A DNA stretch of 64,000 nt from positions 1 through 64,000 of the forward strand of contig JAWKUK010000025.1 of assembly GCA_041398605.1 (NCBI GenBank). The letters are read 5' to 3'. The stretch comes from JAWKUK01 sp041398605 (GTDB taxonomy: Bacteria; Planctomycetota; UBA1135; GCA-002686595). This document shows positions 7,587 to 15,850 of the stretch, piece after piece. Below the pieces are notes generated by a model. It saw only the letters and a program-made list of their open reading frames with translations. It was not told where the DNA came from and ran no database searches. Within the stretch, counting starts at the first letter, position 1, and each line of letters starts with the position of its first letter. A program made the translations under genes and the position numbers.

Positions 7587-10229
7587 TCAGCGCCCAAACG
7601 CGAGGCGGAATGAGAAGACCTGCTTCTCGTCCTGAACGTCGGAGACCAGGGGCCAGCCGAAGTTGAAGGTGATCGGGAACGGCGCCGTGAGGCCGAACTG
7701 GAAGCCCGCCGAGACGCGCAGCTCCTTCGCATCGACCTCCCAGACCTCACGGTCGATGATCGCGGAGTCCAGGAACAGCCCGCCGCGCAGGACCTCCGAG
7801 CGGCGCGCCGACCCAGGCAACGGGGTCGCATACAGCGGGAACCGGTACTCGAGTGTCCCGTACACGTACGTCTCGCCTCCGACCGCGTAATCGCCCTGAT
7901 AGGGGCCGACCCCGCGGAAACGGAAGCCGCGCATGCGCTGCGAGCCGCCCAGGAAGTAGCGCTCGGAATAATGGACGATGTCCGAGCCCGGCCCGAACCC
8001 CGCGGCGATCCCGCCGGCGAGCCCGATGTGAATGCCCGGCGCGGCCGTGAGCTCGTCTTCGTCGAAGTGCCGGTAGAGGTCCCAGGTCAGCTCGGACGTC
8101 CAGAGGTCCTCGTCGCCGCCGAGCGCCGACAGATAGAGAATGTTCGAGAGGTTGACCGACCAGCCCTGCTGCGGCGACTGGCGGTTGTCGAGGTCGTCGT
8201 ACGAGAGCGAGCCCGTGAGGCCGACGAAGCTCGTGCTCCCCACGCTGCGCACGAGCGTGCTCGGCAGGACGTCATCCTGATTGAGGTTGCGGATGGTCAC
8301 GTCCTGAGCCTGAACCCCCAAGGACATGCGGAAGTCTCCGACGCCGAAGTTGCGGCCGATCGTGAGGCGTTCGCGGGTGCGCTCCTCATCGTGGCTCGAG
8401 AAGCGGCGCTCGCGGTTCAAAAGCTCGACGGTCGCGGAATAGCGATCGAACTCGGAGCCGAAGATGTCCGGATGGGTGTAGAGCGCGCGCCAATAGCTCA
8501 CTTCGGAGCCTGGCGCGAGGTCGAGCGACAGCCGCTCGCCGTCCCCCATGAAGGCCTCTTTGCGATAGACCTCTGAGAAGACACGCCACGGCTGCGAAGG
8601 CAGGTTCTGCGCATCGAAGTTGCGCATCGAGAGCGAGATCAAGCCCACGAGCCCTTGGTCGCTCGCCACCCCGCCCGAGAGGTTGGCGTCGATCGTCTGG
8701 CCGTCCTTGACGCGATAGACGAGGTCCACCTCGTCCGGGCTCCCTTCCACCGGGACGAACGCGACCTCGGGCTCCGGGTGCTGTGGGTCCCGCGGGTCCG
8801 AGAAGAACCCGAGGCCGCGGATACGACGCACCGACCGCAAGATCGCGTCGAACTCCGCGCGCTCGCCCGGGAGCTGCGTGATCTCCCGGCGCACGATGTG
8901 ATCGCGGGAGTACTCATTGCCTTCGACCGCGATGGAGCGCACGGTGAGCGGGCGCCCCTGCTGCAGCCGGTACTTGATCGCGACCGTCTTGTGCTCGACG
9001 TCGTACGTGTACTCCGGCTCGTGGAAGCGCCAGCCGGGAGCGTCCTCGGCCTCGGCTTGGCGCTGATCGCCGCGGAACTCGAAGAAGCTCGCGTCGAGGT
9101 GGCCCGCGAGGCCATACCGCGTCCGCAATGCGCGCTCATCCTCGTTGATGCGCGCGCGCTCGAGCGGCTCATCCGGACGCGCGACGAGCAAGGCCCGCAG
9201 CTCCTCCTCGGAGATCACCAACGGTACTTCCGTGAAGGCCCAAGCCCCATCGGCGCCGCGCGCGGCCTCGACGCCGACGATCGCGACGGACGACACCGTG
9301 TAGCGCTCGCCCTCGTCCACCATGATGTAGACCTCGGCGCGGCGCCGGTCGTCGCGGAACTCGATCTTCTCGAGCTCGACGCGCGCGTCGAGGTACCCGA
9401 GCCCGCGGTAGACCTCTCGCATCGACTGGAGGTCCGCCTCGAGCACCTCTTGGTCGAAGCGCCTCCCGAACCACGAGAAGAGCCCGCGCCCCTTCGTGCC
9501 GAGCTTCGCGAGCGAGCGCAGGCCGCCCGACCAAATCCAGAACCCGGTATCGGGCAGGTTCTCATTCCCGCGCACGTGCACGTCGGTCACGCGCACCTTC
9601 GGGCCTTCCCGAATCTCGAAGATCACTTGGTCGCGGCGCGTGCCTTCCCCGCCGATGACGGCCTCGACCTCGACGAAGTGGAAGCCCTGGCGCCGATAAG
9701 CGCGCTCGAGCTGCTCCACGACGCGCGGCGCTTCGTGCACGTACATCTCTGCGCGCGCATCGAGCAGCGCCCACTCGCGCAGCTTCGTGTCATCGAACGT
9801 GACGTTGCCGACGAACTTCGGGTCGAGGTCGACGTACGGCTCGATGACGGCGATCGAAACGGAAACGCCCTCCGCGGTCTCGTCGACCCGGACGGAGTCG
9901 TTGGGCACCAGGATCCCGTAGTCGTCCCAGACGCGCTCGACGCCGGCCGCGCGCCGGCGCTGGTCAGGCAGCGGCTGGCCGACGACGTACCCGAGCAGCG
10001 CTGCGATCCTCACTGGATCGTGGACGCTGAGGCCGTCCACCTGCACAGCGCTGACGCGCGGGATCTCCTGCGCCGGCAGTACGGTGCCGCGCCCGTCCAG
10101 CGGCGGCGCGCCGGGCGTCCCTTGTGCGCACAGGGGGGCCGGAGCTGCCGCCAGAGCGGCCACGAGGAGTGCGAGATGAAAGCGTGGCACGGGGTCGTTG
10201 CGCAGGCCCAGAGGGCTCAGAAGGCACAC
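7587..10229 (-). CDS. bamA: Outer membrane protein assembly factor BamA
   Basis: Core of the machinery that inserts beta-barrels into the outer membrane. Up to 880 aa: a Sec signal (FHLALLVAALAAAPAPLCAQG), several POTRA repeats over roughly residues 50-470, and a C-terminal 16-strand type barrel. Barrel marks include GGSQRMRGFRFRGVGPYQ near residue 770 and a terminal beta-strand VFSFRLAFGR that ends in Arg rather than an aromatic residue. The start is uncertain: GTG at 10229 (5 nt after the dnaB stop) or GTG at 10190, which would begin directly at the signal peptide; neither has a good Shine-Dalgarno. The Skp/OmpH gene that often sits between bamA and lpxD is absent; 7428-7586 looks empty. 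Confidence 0.92.
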   Translation of the reverse strand: MCLLSPLGLRNDPVPRFHLALLVAALAAAPAPLCAQGTPGAPPLDGRGTVLPAQEIPRVSAVQVDGLSVHDPVRIAALLGYVVGQPLPDQRRRAAGVERVWDDYGILVPNDSVRVDETAEGVSVSIAVIEPYVDLDPKFVGNVTFDDTKLREWALLDARAEMYVHEAPRVVEQLERAYRRQGFHFVEVEAVIGGEGTRRDQVIFEIREGPKVRVTDVHVRGNENLPDTGFWIWSGGLRSLAKLGTKGRGLFSWFGRRFDQEVLEADLQSMREVYRGLGYLDARVELEKIEFRDDRRRAEVYIMVDEGERYTVSSVAIVGVEAARGADGAWAFTEVPLVISEEELRALLVARPDEPLERARINEDERALRTRYGLAGHLDASFFEFRGDQRQAEAEDAPGWRFHEPEYTYDVEHKTVAIKYRLQQGRPLTVRSIAVEGNEYSRDHIVRREITQLPGERAEFDAILRSVRRIRGLGFFSDPRDPQHPEPEVAFVPVEGSPDEVDLVYRVKDGQTIDANLSGGVASDQGLVGLISLSMRNFDAQNLPSQPWRVFSEVYRKEAFMGDGERLSLDLAPGSEVSYWRALYTHPDIFGSEFDRYSATVELLNRERRFSSHDEERTRERLTIGRNFGVGDFRMSLGVQAQDVTIRNLNQDDVLPSTLVRSVGSTSFVGLTGSLSYDDLDNRQSPQQGWSVNLSNILYLSALGGDEDLWTSELTWDLYRHFDEDELTAAPGIHIGLAGGIAAGFGPGSDIVHYSERYFLGGSQRMRGFRFRGVGPYQGDYAVGGETYVYGTLEYRFPLYATPLPGSARRSEVLRGGLFLDSAIIDREVWEVDAKELRVSAGFQFGLTAPFPITFNFGWPLVSDVQDEKQVFSFRLAFGR

Positions 10230-10234
10230 GGGGC

Positions 10235-11626
10235 TCAGACGATGGGCTCGGCCATGGACGGTTCACGGTTCGAGAACCGCAGCAAGCTGCCCTGGAACTG
10301 CAGGTCGATCGTGCCCGTCGCGCCGTTGCGGTGCTTGACGACGATGACCTGCGCCTTGCCCTTGTGCTCCTCCGTGGGGAAGTAGTACTCGGGCCGGTAG
10401 AGCATCATCACGACGTCGGCGTCCTGCTCAATCGAGCCGGACTCACGCAAGTCGGAGAGCTGCGGGCGCTTCTCTTCGCGCGACTCGACGCTGCGCGAGA
10501 GCTGCGCCAGCGTGATGACGGGGATCTCGAGCTCGCGGGAGATCTCCTTGAGCGAACGCGAGATGACGCTGATCTCCTGCTGGCGGTTCTCGGCCTTCGC
10601 GGAGAGCAGCTGCAGGTAGTCGATGACGATCAAGTCGAGCCCGTGCTCGGCCTTCAAGCGGCGCGCGCGGCTGCGCAGCGCGAGGATCGAGAGGCCTGGG
10701 GTGTCATCGATGAACACCTTGGCGCGGGTCAAGGCGCCGGCGGCCTCTTGCAGGTCCGACCATTCACGGTCGGCGAGGCGTCCGTTCCGGACGCGGTGCG
10801 CCTCGACGCCTGCCTTGGCGCACAGCATGCGCTGCACGATCTGGGCCTGACCCATCTCCAGGCTGAAGAAGAGCACCGAGGGGTGGTGGCCCAGCGCTTC
10901 GCAATGGTGCGAGGCCGCGTGGTCGATGAGGTTCAAGACAAACGCCGTCTTGCCCATCGCGGGGCGCGCGGCGATGACCGTCATCTCGCCCGGGTTGAAC
11001 CCGCCGAGCATGTCGTCGAGGTCGTAGAAGCCGCTCGGGATCCCGGTGTACTGACCGCGCTTCTGCTGGGCCTCGAGGTTGCGGAAGACCTCATGCACGA
11101 TGTCCTTGACGTGCGCGGCACCCCGCAGGTCGCGGGACTTCGCGACGCCGAAGATGCTGGCCTCGGACTCGTCGATGAGCTTCTGGACCGTCGCCGGCTC
11201 CGGCGGCGTGCCGTGGGCCGACGTGATGATCCCCTCAGCGGCGCGAATGAGCCCGCGCAGCTTGGACGTCTCGGTCACGAGCGTCGTGTGGTGCCGCAGG
11301 TGGGCAGCGGACGAGACCGCGCCCAAGAGCTCTGCCACGTAGACCTCGCCGCCCGACTCGAGCAGCTTGCCGGTCGCGCGCAACGTCGCCAGCAACGCGA
11401 CGGGCTCGACGCCCTGGCCCTGCTCGTCGAGGAGCGACAGCGCCTCAAAGATGAACCGGTGGCGCTTGTCGTGGAAGTCCGCGGGCTTCAGGCGATCCTG
11501 GACGTCGACCATCCGCTCGGGGTCGATCAGCAGCGCAGCGAGGACCGCGCGCTCGGCCGTGTGGTCGTGCGGCACCACCGGGCCCCGTCCCCCACGCGGG
11601 ATTTCGTAGTCGTCGTCGATGCTCAT
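10235..11626 (-). CDS. dnaB: Replicative DNA helicase DnaB
   Basis: Hexameric 5'-3' helicase of the replication fork, 463 aa. The N-terminal DnaG-interacting domain (HTAERAVLAALLIDPE) is followed by the RecA-like motor with Walker A ARPAMGKTAF, Walker B-type LDLIVIDYLQLL and the DnaB signature DLRESGSIEQDADVVMMLYR. No intein insertion is visible. ATG start at 11626 with a strong Shine-Dalgarno (GGAGGGG, about 6 nt upstream). It lies downstream of rplI across a strong hairpin and directly upstream of bamA, as dnaB commonly follows rplI in bacteria. Confidence 0.97.
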   Translation of the reverse strand: MSIDDDYEIPRGGRGPVVPHDHTAERAVLAALLIDPERMVDVQDRLKPADFHDKRHRFIFEALSLLDEQGQGVEPVALLATLRATGKLLESGGEVYVAELLGAVSSAAHLRHHTTLVTETSKLRGLIRAAEGIITSAHGTPPEPATVQKLIDESEASIFGVAKSRDLRGAAHVKDIVHEVFRNLEAQQKRGQYTGIPSGFYDLDDMLGGFNPGEMTVIAARPAMGKTAFVLNLIDHAASHHCEALGHHPSVLFFSLEMGQAQIVQRMLCAKAGVEAHRVRNGRLADREWSDLQEAAGALTRAKVFIDDTPGLSILALRSRARRLKAEHGLDLIVIDYLQLLSAKAENRQQEISVISRSLKEISRELEIPVITLAQLSRSVESREEKRPQLSDLRESGSIEQDADVVMMLYRPEYYFPTEEHKGKAQVIVVKHRNGATGTIDLQFQGSLLRFSNREPSMAEPIV

Positions 11627-11729
11627 CCTTCACCCCTCCGAGGGCGCGAGGATACCGACCCAACGGTCTCGGTGACAGCTTGGTCCCGCGCCCGCTGGGC
11701 CTGCTGCCAGGAGCGACGCCCCATGGCGA

Positions 11730-11760
11730 CGGGCCGCCCGCTCGCAGAGCAGGCGGCCCG
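11730..11760 (-). terminator. GC hairpin between rplI and dnaB
   Basis: On either strand the sequence folds into a 14-bp stem with a 3-nt loop (GCA on plus); there is a single wobble pair in the stem. It sits in the 231-bp gap between the rplI stop and dnaB start, so it may end the rpsF-rpsR-rplI transcript or act as an attenuator into dnaB. There is no U-tract, so an intrinsic terminator is only inferred. Confidence 0.55.
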
Positions 11761-11857
11761 CTGCCGCATGCGCGTGTCGCCCATCATCAGGGCGCCGCGC
11801 GACCCGCCGCGACACGGACGAAGCCGTGCCGCAGAGGCCACTGGCCAAGCCTGTCGC

Positions 11858-12394
11858 TCAGCCCTGATTGCCGGCTTCGTCCGGGACGTGAACGTCGCGG
11901 CGATCGTCCTCGGAGATCTCCGGCGTCTCGACGACGGGGCGCCCTTCGCCTTCGACCTCGATGGAGACCTCTGCGAACTCGTCATCACGGACGTGGATGC
12001 GGACGCGGTGCGCGCCGACGGACTTGATCGGTCCCTCGAGACGAACGTCCTTCTCCTCGATGTTCGCGCCGGCCGCCTTGGCGAGCGACACGATCTTGGC
12101 CGCGTTCACCGAGCCGTACAGGTTGCCGTTTGCGTCCGACTTCATGACGGTCTTCAGCACCAGCGACTCGATGCGCTCGATGAGCGCCGCGATCTCCTTC
12201 AGGCGGATCGCCTCTTCTTCGCGCACGCGCGCAGCGCGCCGCGAGATCTGGCGCTTGGCGTCCTCGGACGCCGGCACCGCGAGCTTCTTCGGGAAGAGGA
12301 AGTTGCGCGCGTAACCCGGGCGCACCTTCAGGACGTCCCCGACGAGCCCAAGGTTCTTCACGCTGCGTTGCAGCAGGATTTCAACATCAGCCAC
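11858..12394 (-). CDS. rplI: 50S ribosomal protein bL9
   Basis: 178 aa. The N-terminal rRNA-binding domain carries the bL9 signature (LGLVGDVLKVRPGYARNFLFP), followed by the long connecting helix (about residues 42-78) and the C-terminal domain (NGNLYGSVNAAKI). The last 30 residues form an acidic tail beyond the usual end of the family (about 150 aa). ATG start at 12394. It follows rpsR after 11 nt in the conserved order rpsF-rpsR-rplI. Confidence 0.97.
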   Translation of the reverse strand: MADVEILLQRSVKNLGLVGDVLKVRPGYARNFLFPKKLAVPASEDAKRQISRRAARVREEEAIRLKEIAALIERIESLVLKTVMKSDANGNLYGSVNAAKIVSLAKAAGANIEEKDVRLEGPIKSVGAHRVRIHVRDDEFAEVSIEVEGEGRPVVETPEISEDDRRDVHVPDEAGNQG

Positions 12395-12405
12395 GGTTCA
12401 ACTCC

Positions 12406-12618
12406 TCAGACGACGAAGGGGAGGAGGCCGACGTGCCGAGCGCGCTTGATCGCTTGCTTCAGTTGACGCTGGCACTGGTTGCAGAAGCCGCTACGACGCC
12501 GGGACAGGATTTGCCCCTGCGGCGTGAGGAACTTCTCGAGGTACTCGACGTTCTTGTAATCGATCTTGGGGTCGTCGCAGTTCTTCGACCCGATCACCGC
12601 TCTCACTTTGCGTGCCAT
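12406..12618 (-). CDS. rpsR: 30S ribosomal protein bS18
   Basis: 70 aa small-subunit protein that pairs with bS6 on the platform. Recognised by KIDYKNVEYLEKFLTPQG and the C-terminal RQLKQAIKRARHVGLLPF block. It has three cysteines (NC near residue 14 and CNQC near 47), resembling the zinc-ribbon-type form. The ATG at 12618 is preferred over the overlapping GTG at 12621 because GGAGG lies 8 nt before the ATG. The rpsF stop codon overlaps this leader. Confidence 0.96.
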   Translation of the reverse strand: MARKVRAVIGSKNCDDPKIDYKNVEYLEKFLTPQGQILSRRRSGFCNQCQRQLKQAIKRARHVGLLPFVV

Positions 12619-12621
12619 CAC

Positions 12622-13080
12622 TCAGTCCTCCTTGTCGTCGCTGGGCATGAGGAACTCGTCATCGTCAACGTCTTCATCGACCTCGGCAGAGGGCGCTTCG
12701 ACAAGTTCGATCGCGTCGTCCTCGGGCGGCGCGGGAACGGAGAACTCGGCGCTCTCCTCGACCTTCGCCTGGTCAGCCTCACCCTCGGGGAGACCGTCGA
12801 CCGCGAGCAACATGTAGCGCAGGACGCGCTCGTTGAACTCCAATTCACGACGGAGGCCAGGGATGTTGTCGCCCGGCATCTCGAAGTAGGAGAGGAAGTA
12901 GGTCGCGCGGTTCTTCCGGTTGATCGGATAGGCCAGGCGTCGCTCGTCCCAACGCCGGCAGGCGTGGACGTTCGCACCGTACTTCTGGAGCGTGTCGGTC
13001 ACGACCGACTTCGCTTGTTCATAGCCCTGCCGCACGACGTCGTTGTCGAGCAGGAGCATCGCTTCGTACATCTGACTCAA
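12622..13080 (-). CDS. rpsF: 30S ribosomal protein bS6 with acidic tail
   Basis: 152 aa. Residues 1-100 are the bS6 fold (YEAMLLLDNDVVRQG, RRLAYPINRKNRATYFL). The remaining 50 residues are a very acidic tail ending FLMPSDDKED; bS6 tails vary and in some bacteria are glutamylated. The start is probably TTG at 13080: GGGAG at 13088-13092 sits 7 nt upstream, and the family normally has a few residues before the conserved Tyr. The ATG at 13071 (MYEAM) is the alternative and has no Shine-Dalgarno in range. Confidence 0.94.
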   Translation of the reverse strand: MSQMYEAMLLLDNDVVRQGYEQAKSVVTDTLQKYGANVHACRRWDERRLAYPINRKNRATYFLSYFEMPGDNIPGLRRELEFNERVLRYMLLAVDGLPEGEADQAKVEESAEFSVPAPPEDDAIELVEAPSAEVDEDVDDDEFLMPSDDKED

Positions 13081-13087
13081 GAGTAGT

Positions 13088-13092
13088 CTCCC
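13088..13092 (-). promoter_or_regulatory. Ribosome binding site favouring the TTG start of rpsF
   Basis: GGAG-type Shine-Dalgarno (GGGAG on the minus strand) 7 nt before the TTG at 13080, but 16 nt before the downstream ATG. It decides between the two start candidates. Confidence 0.5.
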
Positions 13093-13144
13093 ATGGGTTG
13101 GTCGCCCTTGCGGGCTCGACGTCGTGGGCCGAGAAGCTCGCGCT

Positions 13145-13840
13145 TCACGCGCCCGCGTTCCAGCGGCTGTGGAACCGCGTCATGACGTCCTCGAGCGTTT
13201 CACCAGAGAGCCAGGCGAGGACCGCGTCCGCAGCCTCCATGAAGGAGACGGCGTAGCCCTCGCGCTCACGCTCTGGAATCGGCTCCAGCACATGACGCGC
13301 CGCGTCGGTCGCCGGACGCCCGACCCCCACGCGCAAGCGCGGGAAGCGGTCGGTGCCCAGCCGTTCAATGATGGATCGCATTCCATTGTGGCCCCCCGCC
13401 CCGCCGTGTGGGCGGATGCGGAGCCGGCCCGGCTCGAGGTCCATGTCGTCGTACACGACGAGGATTCGAGACGGATCGACCGCAGGCGTCTGGTCAAGCC
13501 CGGGCGCGGGGGGCGTTGGCTCCCCGCGGCGTGCGAGCCAGCGCGCGAGCGGCGCCAGCACTTCCCCTGAACGGTTCATATAGGTCCCCGGCTTCAGCAA
13601 GAAGCCTGCGGGCTCGGTGAGCAGCGCCCAGTCGAAGCCCCTTGGGCCGGTGTAACCGTTCAGGTGATTCGGTCTTTGAAAGAGCAGGCCCTGCCGACGC
13701 GCGAGCTCGTCGAGCACGAGGAACCCGACATTGTGTCGGGTCCAGGTGTATTCCGGACCGGGGTTACCCAGTCCGACGACGAGTCCGAGCGCAGGTTGCA
13801 CGTCACCCCCCACTGCGCCACGCCGGGGCTCCACTAGCAC
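13145..13840 (-). CDS. pth: Peptidyl-tRNA hydrolase
   Basis: Releases peptides from drop-off peptidyl-tRNA. The catalytic histidine lies in TRHNVGFLVLDELA; the conserved Asn in NGMRSI and the Asp pair in VVYDDMDLEPGRLRIR are present, as is the GLGNPGPEY start motif. Compared with the usual length near 190 aa, the 231-aa frame has an N-terminal extension of 14-18 residues and a Pro-rich insertion after LARRGEP. The first in-frame start is GTG 13840; a GTG at 13801 (QPALGLVVGLGNPG) fits the family length better. It lies between rplY and rpsF, consistent with the common rplY-pth pairing. Confidence 0.95.
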   Translation of the reverse strand: MLVEPRRGAVGGDVQPALGLVVGLGNPGPEYTWTRHNVGFLVLDELARRQGLLFQRPNHLNGYTGPRGFDWALLTEPAGFLLKPGTYMNRSGEVLAPLARWLARRGEPTPPAPGLDQTPAVDPSRILVVYDDMDLEPGRLRIRPHGGAGGHNGMRSIIERLGTDRFPRLRVGVGRPATDAARHVLEPIPEREREGYAVSFMEAADAVLAWLSGETLEDVMTRFHSRWNAGA

Positions 13841-13850
13841 CCGTCAGGGT

Positions 13851-13893
13851 CATTTGGGGCACCGTCGGAGGGCAAGTGCGGGACATTTGGGGC
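13851..13893. repeat. Paired CATTTGGGGC direct repeats upstream of pth
   Basis: The decamer CATTTGGGGC occurs at 13851-13860 and again at 13884-13893, each followed by NCC and preceded by GGN. The 33-bp offset is about three helical turns. They lie 10-55 bp upstream of the pth start on the minus strand and could be an operator; no regulator is identified. Confidence 0.35.
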
Positions 13894-13994
13894 GCCCCGT
13901 CCAGCTTGGAACCGAACGGGAGCGAGAGAGGGTAGCGCGGGGTCCGCGCAACGGAAAGGGTCACGGTGCGAATCCGTGGCCCCCCAGCCGGGGA

Positions 13995-14573
13995 TCAGGC
14001 CGGCGTCTCGTCCTCGGCGACCGGCTCGGCGGCGACCTTGATGCCCGAGATGACCGCGACCTCAGCCTCCGGGTCCGTCGCGAGGGTCACGCCCGTCGGG
14101 AGGACGAGGTCCTTGGCGCGGATGTGGGTGCCCTCGGTGAGGCCCTCAACGCGCACCATGATCGCGTCCGGGATCAGCGACGGAATGCAGCGGATGGAGA
14201 CCTCGTTCAGGGTGTGCTGGACGACGCCAGCGGCGACACCGATGAACTGCAGCTCGACCTTCGACTCGGTCTCGACGCCGCGGACGACAGAGCGGAACTC
14301 GACGTGGAGCAGCGTGTCGCCGAGGGCGTCCCACTGGAGCGCGTTGACGACCGCGCTGTGGACCGTGCCACCGACCACGAGGTCAAACAGGTGGACGTGC
14401 TTGCGGCGCGCGGTCTCGAACTCCTTCGCATCGAAGTGCAGGTCGAGGTGCGGGCCGACTTCGCTCGCCTGGATGCAGCCGACCATGCGGCCGTCGTAAC
14501 GCAGGCGGCGGGCGCTCCGGCTGCCGACGCTGGTCCGCGGCTCGCACTGAATCTGGGTCTCGTTCACGGTCAT
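13995..14573 (-). CDS. rplY: 50S ribosomal protein bL25, CTC form
   Basis: 192 aa from ATG 14573 (MTVNETQIQCEPRTSVGSRS). The N-terminal half is the 5S rRNA-binding bL25 domain; the second half (LNEVSIRCIPSLIPDAIMVR onward) is the Ctc/TL5-type C-terminal domain. The typical segment LQWDALGDTLLHVEFRSV, equivalent to DPVTGELLHVDF, is visible. It is the gene upstream of pth. The leader immediately before the ATG shares 11 of 12 bases with that of prs. Confidence 0.94.
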   Translation of the reverse strand: MTVNETQIQCEPRTSVGSRSARRLRYDGRMVGCIQASEVGPHLDLHFDAKEFETARRKHVHLFDLVVGGTVHSAVVNALQWDALGDTLLHVEFRSVVRGVETESKVELQFIGVAAGVVQHTLNEVSIRCIPSLIPDAIMVRVEGLTEGTHIRAKDLVLPTGVTLATDPEAEVAVISGIKVAAEPVAEDETPA

Positions 14574-14869
14574 GTCGCAGGTCTCTTCCGTCTGGCCAGG
14601 GGCCCCGGGGAGCAATTCCCTGGGTCCTCGCTGGCGCGTCCTGGATGGTTCGCCGCCCGGCGGACGTCGCCGGGCGCACAGGCCAATTCGAGCGGGAGAG
14701 GATAGCGGCGACGTACAGGAGCAGGGTGCTCGGAGGCCAGAATCCCGATGACGCCGCGCGCCCTGGCGCTGACCCAGCAGCGCCCCGCTGACGGGACCCC
14801 CTATCCACGGGGCCCCTTACCCGGGACACCCTGCGACCCCGCGCCACGCCACGGCCGCCTCCGCGCGCC
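14574..14869. other. Intergenic region between prs and rplY
   Basis: About 295 bp. It is rich in short GC inverted repeats but has no supportable gene, no clear promoter and no U-tract terminator. It likely contains the end of the prs transcript and the rplY promoter on the minus strand. Confidence 0.35.
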
Positions 14870-15814
14870 TCAAGCGAACAACGACGAGACGGACTGCGAC
14901 TTGTGGATGTTTCGGATCGTGTCCGCCAGGAGGCCCGCGATGCTGCAGACGCGCAGGCGCGACGGAGCAGGGTCGCCGATCGGGATCGAGTCCGTCACGA
15001 GAATCGCGTCGACCGGCGCCGCCTCGAGGCGCTCGACCGCTGGACCACAGAACGCCGCGTGCGAGACGGCGATCACGATGCGCTGGGCGCCCTGCTTCTT
15101 GAGCGCGAAGGCCGCCTGCGTGATCGAGCCCCCGGTCGAGATCAGGTCATCCACGAGGACGCAGTTGCGCCCGTCGACGTCGCCGATGACGTGCTCGATC
15201 ACCGTTTCGGAGCCCGAGACGCGCCGCTTGTCCACGATCGCCAACTCCGCGCCGAGCCGCTTGGCGTACGCCCGTGCCATCTTCGTGCCCCCGACGTCCG
15301 GCGTGACGACCACGGGGCTCTCGATGCCCATCGCCTCGACGGCGTCGAGCAGCACCGGCCGCGCGTAGAGGTGATCGACGGGGATGTCGAAGAAGCCCTG
15401 GATCTGCGCCGCGTGCATGTCGAGGGTCACGATCCGTTCGGCCCCGCTCGTCACGAGCGTATTGGCCACGACCTTCGCGCTGATCGGCACGCGGCCCTCG
15501 TCCTTGCGGTCCTTGCGCGCATACCCGTAATAGGGCATCACGGCCGTGATGCGACCCGCGCTCGCGCGCCGCAGGGTGTCGAGCAGGAGCAGGAGCTCGA
15601 CCCAGTTCTCGTTCACGGGTCGGCACGTCGGCTGCAGGACGAACACGTCGCGCCCGCGCAGGTCATCGTTGACTTTGATGTCGATCTCACCATCCGGGAA
15701 CCGCCCGACATGGGCGTCCGCGAGCGGGAGCTCGAGCTTCTCCGCGATCGACCGTGCGAGCGCGGGGTGCGCGTTCCCCGCTACGAGGGTGATGTCGCCG
15801 TTGAATCCAGGCAC
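14870..15814 (-). CDS. prs: Ribose-phosphate pyrophosphokinase (PRPP synthetase)
   Basis: 314 aa class I enzyme making PRPP from ribose-5-phosphate and ATP, feeding nucleotides, His and Trp. Visible are the ATP-binding flexible loop (PYYGYARKDRK), the catalytic metal site (TLDMHAAQIQGFF), and the PRPP loop VLVDDLISTGGS. GTG start at 15814 (PGFNGDITLVAGN). It follows glmU after 36 nt, the same order as glmU-prs in many bacteria. The C-terminus is normal (VSSLF). Confidence 0.97.
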   Translation of the reverse strand: MPGFNGDITLVAGNAHPALARSIAEKLELPLADAHVGRFPDGEIDIKVNDDLRGRDVFVLQPTCRPVNENWVELLLLLDTLRRASAGRITAVMPYYGYARKDRKDEGRVPISAKVVANTLVTSGAERIVTLDMHAAQIQGFFDIPVDHLYARPVLLDAVEAMGIESPVVVTPDVGGTKMARAYAKRLGAELAIVDKRRVSGSETVIEHVIGDVDGRNCVLVDDLISTGGSITQAAFALKKQGAQRIVIAVSHAAFCGPAVERLEAAPVDAILVTDSIPIGDPAPSRLRVCSIAGLLADTIRNIHKSQSVSSLFA

Positions 15815-15850
15815 GTTGCAGGTCTCAATCGGAGGGTTGAGGAGATCGAA

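Noticed and set aside
8655..10385. 576-aa plus-strand open frame opposite bamA
   Set aside because: Shadow of the bamA coding strand; charged repetitive composition without a start context.
13962..13978. tRNA T-arm-like hairpin CACGG-TGCGAAT-CCGTG
   Set aside because: The loop has G where tRNA has U55, and no matching acceptor, D or anticodon stems can be built upstream.
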